Assembly: GCA_020853995.1 (NCBI GenBank)
Contig: JADYXV010000250.1
Span: forward strand, 1-7,959
Reading direction: 5' to 3'
Length of the DNA stretch: 7,959 nucleotides
Source of the DNA: Novosphingobium sp.
GTDB lineage: Bacteria; Pseudomonadota; Alphaproteobacteria; Sphingomonadales; Sphingomonadaceae
Numbering within the stretch: position 1 is the stretch's first letter; every line of letters starts with the position of its first letter. The notes under the pieces were generated by a model. The model made no database searches and was not told the origin of the DNA. It saw nothing but the letters and a program-made list of their open reading frames with translations. Position numbers and translations under genes: made by a program. Below, piece after piece: positions 1 to 6,444 of the stretch.

Positions 1-75
1 ATCTTCCAGGTAGCAGACATCGGCCTCGTCGGCGATCTGTTCACGCTCGTCCCGGAACTCACCGGCAAGCTCTGA
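1..75 (+). CDS. etfA: Electron transfer flavoprotein alpha subunit, C-terminal end (partial)
   Basis: Only the last 24 codons and a TGA stop (73-75) are present; the gene begins left of the window. Frame 1 gives a peptide containing ADIGLVGDLF followed by VPELTGKL at the end. This matches the conserved C-terminus of EtfA/FixB, where the FAD-binding domain ends with an 'ADxGLVGDLFxxVPxL' pattern. EtfA pairs with EtfB as an FAD-containing heterodimer that takes electrons from acyl-CoA and other dehydrogenases and passes them to ETF:ubiquinone oxidoreductase. etfB usually lies just upstream but is not visible. The gene is followed after 25 nt by a strong hairpin terminator. Assignment rests on a short but distinctive tail. 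Confidence 0.8.
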   Translation: MFQVADIGLVGDLFTLVPELTGKL

Positions 76-100
76 GCCTGCCAGCAACCACCCGCAAACG

Positions 101-129
101 AAAGGCCCCGCAGAAATGCGGGGCCTTTT
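101..129. terminator. Bidirectional intrinsic terminator between etfA and the minus-strand operon
   Basis: Bases 101-112 and 117-128 form a perfect 12-bp inverted repeat (AAAGGCCCCGCA and its complement) closed by a GAAA tetraloop at 113-116. On the plus strand the stem runs into TTTT (126-129), with a second T run a few bases on, as expected for a rho-independent terminator of etfA. On the minus strand the loop reads TTTC and the stem ends in TTT followed by CGTTTG, a weaker but usable U-tract. The hairpin begins at the base directly after the TGA stop (131-129) of the RDD gene. It can therefore end transcription from both converging units. Confidence 0.9.
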
Positions 130-1103
130 CAGTTTTCAGAAGCCCCAGTGTGCTTATCGGCCTTGCGTTTGCCAAAGCGCATGCCGGTTTCCAGCCGTGC
201 GCGCAGTTGGGCGTAATAGGCTTCAAGGAAGGCGCGTTCATCGCCTGCACCTGCGCTCCAGCCGATCTTGCGGCAAATGGTCTGGGCCACATCGCGCATG
301 GCCTCTTCGCGGTTTTCTCGCAAAACGCGCTCCAGCGTTTGCAATTCAAATTCGCCATAAACCGCAAGGTCTTCGGCGCTGAAGCGATATTGCGCGCCGG
401 TTGTTTGCGATTGCCCGCGCGCAGCGTCGCTGACGGACAGGGCCTGTTCCAGTTTGCGTTTGGGCGCTTCGACCACCCACGTGCCGGCAATCAGATCACC
501 GCAGCGCAGGCGGTCACGGTTGAAGAACGGGAACAGCACAAAGATCAGGAACCAGACAGCGCCGGCCCAACTTGCAAGATCCGTGTCACCGTCGTTGGCC
601 CAAGTGGAAATGATGAAGGTGATGGGCATGAACAGTTCGATATCGCGCACCAGATTACGCGCGATCACCGCCTCTGTCGTCAGACGCGCGCCGCCTTTGG
701 CGCTGCCACGCGCTGCTACCCGGATGCCTACCATGCGTTTGCCGGGCGTTGCCCCGCGCGGTCCCAGTTCAAAGAACAGGAACCAGGCATTGCGGAACAG
801 GAACAGGGCGATGATCCATAGGACGCCCAACGCCTGCACCGCGCGGGCAGCCGGGTCTTTTCCGCCATCCAGATTGATCCCGGCGGCATCGGCAAGGTGA
901 AACAGGATTACCGTCATCCCGATCATCGCGCCGACAATCATCGTCAGGTCAATCATCAGCGCGCCTGCCCGGGCCCCGCGTGAGGCGAGCAGGAATGGCA
1001 GCGTCAGGCCCTCTGGCGTGGTCACAATCCTGCGGCGCTTCCCGTCAAAATCAGGCGGAGTGTGTGCCACAGGCTTGCGGCGCAAGGGCAATGACAAAGC
1101 CAT
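129..1103 (-). CDS. RDD family membrane protein with a cytosolic C-terminal extension
   Basis: 324-residue predicted inner-membrane protein. The RDD domain spans about residues 36-212. Visible family marks are an Arg and an Asp in the first membrane segment (R45, D52), the 'GATPGKRMVGIRV' block (117-129), RNLVRD (149-154), and the closing GDLIAGTWVV (202-211). Hydrophobic spans lie near 46-70, 91-111, 155-168 and 177-194. Residues about 215-324 are hydrophilic and probably cytosolic, with helical runs such as YGEFELQTLERVLR (249-262) and a basic tail; this is longer than the bare RDD domain. RDD proteins have no single agreed function; some have been linked to ion exchange. The gene is last in the minus-strand operon. 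Its ATG (1103-1101) shares one base with the stop of the SpoIIM-like gene (TGATG), and its own stop abuts the terminator hairpin. Family call is firm; the role is unknown. Confidence 0.88.
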   Translation of the reverse strand: MALSLPLRRKPVAHTPPDFDGKRRRIVTTPEGLTLPFLLASRGARAGALMIDLTMIVGAMIGMTVILFHLADAAGINLDGGKDPAARAVQALGVLWIIALFLFRNAWFLFFELGPRGATPGKRMVGIRVAARGSAKGGARLTTEAVIARNLVRDIELFMPITFIISTWANDGDTDLASWAGAVWFLIFVLFPFFNRDRLRCGDLIAGTWVVEAPKRKLEQALSVSDAARGQSQTTGAQYRFSAEDLAVYGEFELQTLERVLRENREEAMRDVAQTICRKIGWSAGAGDERAFLEAYYAQLRARLETGMRFGKRKADKHTGASEN

Positions 1104-2179
1104 CAGACGCGCACCCCGCGCCGGAAGGCGAAGAAGTATCCGATCCAGAACACCAGCATGAAGCCGCCCACGGTAAACCGCGCAGGCGTGTTATCAACCA
1201 ACTGGCGCGCAAAGCCTTCGAGCACTGCTGCGATGATGAGCATCAGCACAACGCCGGTCATTACTTGCGCCGTGCGTCTTCCTGCTGCGGCTGCGGCGTC
1301 AAGTACGGACGCATTGCCGGGAAAGGCCATTGCGCGGCCAATGTGCAGGCCCGCAGCGCCTGCCAGCAGGATTGCGAACAGTTCGGTCGTGCCGTGAATG
1401 GACAGCCAGCCGACGAAATCAGGCAGCAATCCCTGACCATGATAGAGCCACAGCATCGCGCCCAGCAGCGCCGTGTTGTGGATCAGCAGCAGCATCGTGG
1501 GCAAGCCAAAGGCAAAGCCGAGCGCAAAGCACAGAATGGACACTTGCGCGTTATTGCTGAACAGGCTGGCGGCAAACAGGCTCATCCCGTCCTGATCCTG
1601 ACCACCGAACAAGGTGCCGCGCAGCACTTCACGGCTGGCACCGGGTACGCGCTCGTCGGCAAATCCGGCAGAAACCAGCGAATAGTACCAATCAGGGTTG
1701 GATTCGACGAGCAGCCAGCCTGCGACAGTGCCGGCCACCATCAGCGCCAGCGCGATCAGGATATCGGTGCCCATCGCGCGCACCGATGCGCTCCATTCCC
1801 CGCCCAGAAAGCGCTTGAACCACGACCATAACGAGGCTCGGGGTCCATAGACCAGGAACCAGGCGCGCTGGGTCAACGCCTCAAGATAAGCGATCAGCGC
1901 GGCATCAAGCGATGTTTCGCGCGCGATGGAAAGGCTGGATGCGGCTGTGCGATAAAGCGCGGGCAGGGCGAGCAGATCCGCGTCAGAAATCCGGCGCAGG
2001 CGGCCCGCTTCCATTTGCGTGACAATGGCTTCCAGCCGCTTCCATTCGCTTTCGCGCTCCAGCCGGAAACGGTCAGATCGCAGCGCGGCGTGTTCAGCCG
2101 CAACCGCTTGTGCCGGGGCTTTGGAAAACCATCCGCCAATCTTCTGTGCGATTGTGGGGGCTGCGGTCGCTGTTGTCAT
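1103..2179 (-). CDS. SpoIIM-family (COG1300-like) multi-span membrane protein
   Basis: 358 residues. The first 130 are hydrophilic and rich in charged helix, including ERESEWKRLEAIVTQMEAG (41-59), and are probably cytosolic. Five or six membrane spans follow, near 137-157, 211-232, 233-247, 258-280, 304-324 and 335-352. The family mark is HGTTELFAILLAGAAG (262-277) after a 'GLLPDFVGWLSI' lead-in, typical of the stage II sporulation protein M family, which is widespread in non-sporulating bacteria. In Bacillus, SpoIIM works with SpoIID and SpoIIP in septal peptidoglycan remodelling; nothing here shows that activity. The ATG at 2179-2177 overlaps the DUF58 stop by 4 nt (ATGA) and has an AAGGG ribosome-binding site 8 nt upstream. 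Genes of this family recur beside moxR/DUF58 pairs, so a role as membrane partner of that pair is inferred. Confidence 0.88.
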   Translation of the reverse strand: MTTATAAPTIAQKIGGWFSKAPAQAVAAEHAALRSDRFRLERESEWKRLEAIVTQMEAGRLRRISDADLLALPALYRTAASSLSIARETSLDAALIAYLEALTQRAWFLVYGPRASLWSWFKRFLGGEWSASVRAMGTDILIALALMVAGTVAGWLLVESNPDWYYSLVSAGFADERVPGASREVLRGTLFGGQDQDGMSLFAASLFSNNAQVSILCFALGFAFGLPTMLLLIHNTALLGAMLWLYHGQGLLPDFVGWLSIHGTTELFAILLAGAAGLHIGRAMAFPGNASVLDAAAAAGRRTAQVMTGVVLMLIIAAVLEGFARQLVDNTPARFTVGGFMLVFWIGYFFAFRRGVRV

Positions 2180-3504
2180 CCGATCCGCCCTTCGCGTTTG
2201 ACCGCAAGATAGGCGTCAAGCAGCCGCGTGCCGATCATATCATGCGGAGCCTCGATTACGCGCACGCCAAGCTGGCGCAGGCGTTGCAGCACCAGGGTGC
2301 GCTGCCGCACAAGCGACGTGGCGGTGACGGCTTGCGCAACGCTGTCCATGTCTTGCACCGGGGCAGATATGATGCGCGCAAGATCGGCATCGGTCATCAC
2401 CACGAACAGCACGAAATGGCGTTCAACCAGCCGCCCCACGTTTTCGACCATCAGTTCGGCGCTGGTGGGATCGGCGAAATCGGAGAACAGCACGATCAGC
2501 GAACGGCGTTGCAACCGCGCGGCCAGCGTTGAAAGGGCAAGGGTGAAGTTGGCCTCGCCGGGGTGATAATCCAGCCCGGCGGCGGCACGCTGCAACCGCG
2601 CGAAATCGCGGCTTGAGGTGACGAACGGCGTGGCAACTTCGGGCTTGGCGGCAAAGCCGAACAGGGCGACGCGGTCTTGCGCCTTCAACGCGACATAGGC
2701 GGTGGTGAGCGCTGCGGTAACGGCACGGTCAATGCGCGGCAGGCCATCGATGGGTTCGCACATCGCCTGTCCGCAATCGAACGCGAAGACGATCTGGTTG
2801 TTGCGCTCGACCTCGTATTCCTTGGCATAAAGGCGGGCGTGGCGGGCCGAGCTTTTCCAATCGATCCGGCGGCGGTCCATGCCCGGTTCGTATTCGGCTA
2901 ACGCCTCGAAATCGGTGCCCTCGCCGCGAATGCGCCGCGCGATCATCCCGAACTGGGCATCGCGCAGGAAGATTTGCAGCGCAGGGCTGCGCACCGGCGC
3001 GATGTTGGGCCAGATGCGCACGGCATTGTCCAACGTGCGGCTGGTCTGGCGGTGGGCAAGGCCAAGCGGGCCGGTCCAGCGCAACCAGACGCGGCTGACA
3101 GTGCCGGTGCCGCGCCGGTTGGGATGAATGGTCGCAGTCCCGCTCCACGCGCTGTCCAGCGGGGTGAGGGGCAGTGCAACGCGTCCGCCCGGCGCAAGGC
3201 GCGGATCGCACTCCAGCGCGGCTTCAGGGCGGCTGCGCGGGCCAGCGCGGGCAAGGTCTGCCAACACGGTCAGTGTCGCCGCTTCGCCAACTTCGGCATC
3301 AGTGGGCGCAATGACGCGCAAATCGGCCAGTTCGCCCGCAAACAGCCCGTCCAGCAGCACCAGAATCAGCAAAGCGCCACCCAGCGCAGGCGCGGCAATC
3401 CATGCGCCGGGCGCAGCGGCCGCAAGGATCAGCGCAAGGGGGGCAAGCCCTGCGATAATCAGCACCGCAGTCCGCGATGGCAGCAAGACGGCCGGTCGGT
3501 TCAA
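2176..3504 (-). CDS. DUF58 / VWA-like partner protein of MoxR
   Basis: 442 residues. Two N-terminal membrane spans (about 12-32 and 35-53) are followed by a beta-rich segment and then the DUF58 core. The core signature is clear: GEGTDFEALAEYEPGMDRRR (194-213), IDWKSSARHARLYAKEYEVE (214-233), then the VWA-like strand IVFAFDCGQAM (238-248). The metal-site (MIDAS) motif DxSxS is replaced by D243-C-G-Q-A, as is common in DUF58 proteins. A later Asp in LFSDFAD (339-345) fits the second acidic position. DUF58 proteins are encoded beside MoxR ATPases and are taken to be adaptors or substrates-in-waiting for them. The start is TTG (3504-3502), overlapping the moxR stop as TTGA. It is supported by GGAAG 7 nt upstream; no ATG lies between it and the first membrane span. 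Confidence 0.92.
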   Translation of the reverse strand: MNRPAVLLPSRTAVLIIAGLAPLALILAAAAPGAWIAAPALGGALLILVLLDGLFAGELADLRVIAPTDAEVGEAATLTVLADLARAGPRSRPEAALECDPRLAPGGRVALPLTPLDSAWSGTATIHPNRRGTGTVSRVWLRWTGPLGLAHRQTSRTLDNAVRIWPNIAPVRSPALQIFLRDAQFGMIARRIRGEGTDFEALAEYEPGMDRRRIDWKSSARHARLYAKEYEVERNNQIVFAFDCGQAMCEPIDGLPRIDRAVTAALTTAYVALKAQDRVALFGFAAKPEVATPFVTSSRDFARLQRAAAGLDYHPGEANFTLALSTLAARLQRRSLIVLFSDFADPTSAELMVENVGRLVERHFVLFVVMTDADLARIISAPVQDMDSVAQAVTATSLVRQRTLVLQRLRQLGVRVIEAPHDMIGTRLLDAYLAVKREGRIG

Positions 3505-4466
3505 CGCGGGGCTTCCGTGCTTTCCACCAGCGCGGCAACAATCGCTTCCACTTGCTTGCCTTCAATCTCGGCCGCGGGGCTGAGTAGCAAACGGTGGCGC
3601 AAAACAGCGGTGGCCAGCGCCTTTACGTCGTCAGGGATCACATAGTTGCGCGCATCAAGCGCGGCGCGCGCACGGGCAGCACCTGCCAGCAGCACGGCGG
3701 CACGCGGCGATGCTCCGGCTACCAGATCGCCGGTTTCGCGGGTGGCCCGCACCAGCCGCACCACGTAATCGACAATCGATTCGGCCAGGGTAACCGCTGC
3801 AACCGCGTCACTGGCGCGCGCCAGTTCATCAGAATTGGTGACCGCCACGATGCCCATTTGCGCAGGCTTTGCCGCACCGCGACCCTCGCCATAACGGGTG
3901 ACGATGCGAGCTTCTTCTTCTGCCGAAGGGTAATTGACCAGCAATTTGAACAGGAACCGGTCCAGCTGCGCTTCGGGCAGGGGGTATACACCCTGGCTTT
4001 CGATCGGGTTCTGCGTGGCAACGACCATGAACCGGTCGGACAGCGCATGGGCTTCGCCGTCCAGCGTCACGCGGCGCTCCTGCATGGCTTCCAGCAGGGC
4101 GGCCTGCGTCTTGGGCGGGGTGCGGTTGATTTCATCGGCCAGCAGCAATTCGTGGAAGATCGGCCCACGCGTCAGGGTGAACTGGCTGGTCTGGAAGTTG
4201 AACAGGTTGGAGCCCAGAATATCGCCCGGCATCAGATCCGGCGTGAACTGGATACGCCCGAAATCGAGGCCCAGAGACGCTGCAAGGCATTGCGCCAGAA
4301 ACGTCTTTGCCGTGCCCGGAGGCCCTTCAAGCAGAACGTGCCCGCCCGCAAACAGCGCGACGAGCAGGTGGTCGAGCACGTCATCCTGTCCGACCACGGC
4401 CTTGCCCACTTCGCTGCGGATCCTTGCCGCCAGCGCGCCAAGTTCCTCAAGGGTCATATCGCTCAC
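3501..4466 (-). CDS. MoxR-family AAA+ ATPase
   Basis: 321-residue cytosolic ATPase, a normal MoxR length. Walker A is GPPGTAKT (48-55), Walker B is LLLADEIN (107-114), sensor 1 lies in ATQNP (150-154), the probable arginine finger is R170 in EAQLDRF, and sensor 2 is R255 in GASPRA. The blocks QFTPDLMPGDILG (73-85) and LLEAMQERRVTLDG (124-137) are classic MoxR wording, closest to the 'MoxR proper' subgroup. The C-terminal helical lid runs from about 220 to 320. MoxR proteins act as chaperone-like remodelers, usually with DUF58 or VWA partners encoded next door, as here. The start chosen is GTG 4466-4464, which overlaps the previous stop as GTGA and has AAAAGGA ending 6 nt upstream. An ATG three codons later (4457) is the alternative, with less suitable spacing. 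The client protein is unknown. Confidence 0.95.
   Translation of the reverse strand: MSDMTLEELGALAARIRSEVGKAVVGQDDVLDHLLVALFAGGHVLLEGPPGTAKTFLAQCLAASLGLDFGRIQFTPDLMPGDILGSNLFNFQTSQFTLTRGPIFHELLLADEINRTPPKTQAALLEAMQERRVTLDGEAHALSDRFMVVATQNPIESQGVYPLPEAQLDRFLFKLLVNYPSAEEEARIVTRYGEGRGAAKPAQMGIVAVTNSDELARASDAVAAVTLAESIVDYVVRLVRATRETGDLVAGASPRAAVLLAGAARARAALDARNYVIPDDVKALATAVLRHRLLLSPAAEIEGKQVEAIVAALVESTEAPR
3502..3516 (-). promoter_or_regulatory. Ribosome-binding site and TTG start of the DUF58 gene
   Basis: GGAAG at 3516-3512 lies 7 nt before the TTG at 3504-3502 and inside the end of moxR. It decides the start: the TTG overlaps the moxR TGA as TTGA, and the first membrane span begins only about 11 residues later, so later starts would erode it. 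Confidence 0.7.
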
Positions 4467-5743
4467 GTCAGGTCCTTTTCGATCTGGTGCACCACGGCAG
4501 CGCGCCGGGTCAGGTCATGGGGTTTGCGCGCGCTGCGCAAATGCGCAGCAGCTGCGGAAAAACGCGGTCCGCCAAGGCCGCGCCGGTCTTGGGCGGCATC
4601 GATCAGCTTCTCTGTGGCTTCGGCGGATTGTCCGCGCGGCAGGCCTAGCGCCATTGCCAACCGGTCCCGCACGGCATCGGCATAAGGCGCTGCGACAAGA
4701 TGGACGCGGCCGGTGCGGCGGATAAGGCCAGCGGCATTGGCCACCAGCGCGGCTTTGCCATTGGCAATCTCCGGCCCACTTTGCAGTGCAGGGCCAAAGC
4801 GATGCAATGCGCGCCACGCCACCGCCAGCGCGGCCAGCAACAGGCACAGCGTTGCGGCCAGAAACGGCGGTTCAAACGCCAGCGTCAGCAGGTTGCGGCT
4901 TGCGCCAAAGCCGTTGAACGTCATGTCGAACGCGATAGGCTGGTCGCGGTCGTCTGCCGTGGCCAAAATCAGGTCGCGTGCCAGCAAGGCGGTTGCTTTG
5001 TCGGCAAGGCCCCAGTTGTCCAGCAAGTCCGGTTCGAACACCATGACCACGGGATAGCGATCTTCATCCTCGCCGCCATAATCCGGATCAATCCCGGCGA
5101 ATTCATTGAGCGCGGGGTAATAGCCATCGTCATCAAGCCACGCGGCCAGCACTTTGCCGTTGCCGGCATTGATGATTGGTACAAGCCCTTTGCCGGTTCC
5201 CGTCTCTACCCGCCGGTCATCCGGCAGCGGCCCGCGCCGTGTTCCCACGCGCCAGCCGCCTGCAGGGGGGGATTTCTCGGAGCCGATCTGAACCGTCACA
5301 TTGTCTGCAAAGCCCTGCCAGTCGGGTGCTGTAGTATCAACCACTTGCACCCAGCCACGCTTCGCCTTTTTTGAATTTACGCCCAACGCCAGCCATTTTG
5401 GCGTGACCACGATGGTTGGCCCGATGTAGCGCCGGGCTTCGACGACTTTGGCAATTTCCTTGCCCTCTGCGCCTGCAGGAGGCATCAGAATGAGCAATCC
5501 CGGTTGGGTTTCAATGGCTTGGCGGTTGCGCTGGCGGATCACGTCGAGGCCTTCCGCTTCAAGCATTTGCGCAATTCCGGCATATCCGTTGAGGCCGTAG
5601 CCGCCAACATGCGCGCCGCCATTGTTGCCGCTGCCGCCGGTATTATTGCCCAGGAACCAGAGCAGGCCAACGAAGGCCAGCGCGCCGATCAGCAACATCC
5701 CGATCACAGTGGAGCGCGGGAACGGAGACGCAGCGGCAGTCAT
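4463..5743 (-). CDS. DUF4350 domain-containing membrane protein
   Basis: 426 residues. Membrane span 1 is about 13-32 and span 2 about 293-312. The 260-residue segment between them carries the DUF4350-like region (GLNGYAGIAQMLEAEGLDV at 50-68 is the typical opening; LLILMPP at 83-89 follows). A glycine/asparagine stretch (32-44) links span 1 to this domain. The two-span layout and basic residues after span 2 place the large domain in the periplasm and the last ~110 residues in the cytosol, where they could meet MoxR or DUF58. DUF4350 resembles the glutamine-amidotransferase-like fold, but I see no obvious catalytic Cys, so an enzyme role is not claimed. The ATG (5743) overlaps the DUF4129 stop by 4 nt and has TGAGG 7 nt upstream. 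Such proteins usually accompany moxR/DUF58 genes. Function unknown. Confidence 0.85.
   Translation of the reverse strand: MTAAASPFPRSTVIGMLLIGALAFVGLLWFLGNNTGGSGNNGGAHVGGYGLNGYAGIAQMLEAEGLDVIRQRNRQAIETQPGLLILMPPAGAEGKEIAKVVEARRYIGPTIVVTPKWLALGVNSKKAKRGWVQVVDTTAPDWQGFADNVTVQIGSEKSPPAGGWRVGTRRGPLPDDRRVETGTGKGLVPIINAGNGKVLAAWLDDDGYYPALNEFAGIDPDYGGEDEDRYPVVMVFEPDLLDNWGLADKATALLARDLILATADDRDQPIAFDMTFNGFGASRNLLTLAFEPPFLAATLCLLLAALAVAWRALHRFGPALQSGPEIANGKAALVANAAGLIRRTGRVHLVAAPYADAVRDRLAMALGLPRGQSAEATEKLIDAAQDRRGLGGPRFSAAAAHLRSARKPHDLTRRAAVVHQIEKDLT
4464..4479 (-). promoter_or_regulatory. Ribosome-binding site and GTG start of moxR
   Basis: AAAAGGA (4479-4473) sits 6 nt before GTG (4466-4464), which overlaps the DUF4350 gene stop as GTGA. 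The in-frame ATG at 4457 would be about 15 nt from the same site, so GTG is preferred. Confidence 0.65.
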
Positions 5744-6438
5744 GATGCAGCCTCAAGCCGTTCCAGCGCGAACCGCGCATAGGCTGCGCGCGCCGCAGAC
5801 CAATCGCCCGCATCAAGGCGGCGCAGGGCATAGCGGGCGCGTTCTACCAATCCGGCGATCTCGGCAAAGGCATGGCGCGCGCTTTGCGGCAGGGCGGTGA
5901 TCGCGCCGATTTCGCGCGCGGTGCTTGATGGTGACAGCCAATCGGGCCGCGCGCTGGCGATCTGGCCGATGCTGCGCTGAAGCAACAAGTGCGCGGCCTC
6001 GTCATAGCGGCCTTCAGCGGCCAGCCGGTCAGCATCTTCCAGCAAGGCCAGAGCCTCCTCGCGCGCGGGCGTCCAGTCAGGAGCGGCAGTGCGCGCGCGC
6101 ACCTTGCGGTCTTGCCATAGTGGCCAGAGCAGCGCCCATATGATCCAGACAACGCCAATTGCTGCCCCGACCAGCAGTGCTATCTCGACCCAGTTCCAGC
6201 TTGCACCCAGCAGGCGTCCAAAGGGTGAAAGGAGCCAGTCCAGAAAGCGGCCGATTGCCTTCAGCCATTCAGGCGATTGTGCCACAGGATCGGGCGGGAC
6301 GGGCGCAAACTGGATGTCGCCTGCATCATGCACAGACGTCCATGCCTTTTCAGCCGCCGCAGCGTCATCGCTTGAAATGTTCGCCGGGGCCGCTGCTGTC
6401 ACAAGCGCACTGGTTGCACGCAGATGCGCTTGCCGCAA
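5740..6438 (-). CDS. DUF4129 domain-containing membrane protein
   Basis: 232 residues with one strong membrane span (about 84-107) followed by the basic stretch DRKVRAR (110-116), so the C-terminal half should be cytosolic and the N-terminal part periplasmic. The DUF4129 region covers about 125-228: AEGRYDEAAHLLLQRSI (141-157), STAREI (172-177) and ERARYALRRLDAGDW (199-213) fit its helical pattern. DUF4129 often forms the C-terminus of transglutaminase-like proteins next to moxR/DUF58; here it stands alone. The start is uncertain. TTG at 6438 is the first possible codon after an in-frame TAG (6444-6442), with only a GGGG run about 10 nt upstream; GTG at 6402 is an alternative. No convincing signal peptide is seen. 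The gene starts 6 nt after pheA ends and overlaps the DUF4350 gene by 4 nt. Confidence 0.8.
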   Translation of the reverse strand: MRQAHLRATSALVTAAAPANISSDDAAAAEKAWTSVHDAGDIQFAPVPPDPVAQSPEWLKAIGRFLDWLLSPFGRLLGASWNWVEIALLVGAAIGVVWIIWALLWPLWQDRKVRARTAAPDWTPAREEALALLEDADRLAAEGRYDEAAHLLLQRSIGQIASARPDWLSPSSTAREIGAITALPQSARHAFAEIAGLVERARYALRRLDAGDWSAARAAYARFALERLEAAS

Positions 6439-6444
6439 GTGCTA

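Noticed and set aside
980..1831. 283-codon plus-strand open frame opposite the SpoIIM-like and RDD genes
   Set aside because: Low-complexity, Gln/Ala/His-rich translation with no motif, fully explained as the complement of a real gene.
3594..4685. 363-codon plus-strand open frame opposite moxR
   Set aside because: It is antisense to moxR and the DUF4350 gene, whose motifs are unmistakable. Its translation is rich in Arg, Gln and His without domain-like pattern. Long antisense frames are common in GC-rich coding DNA.
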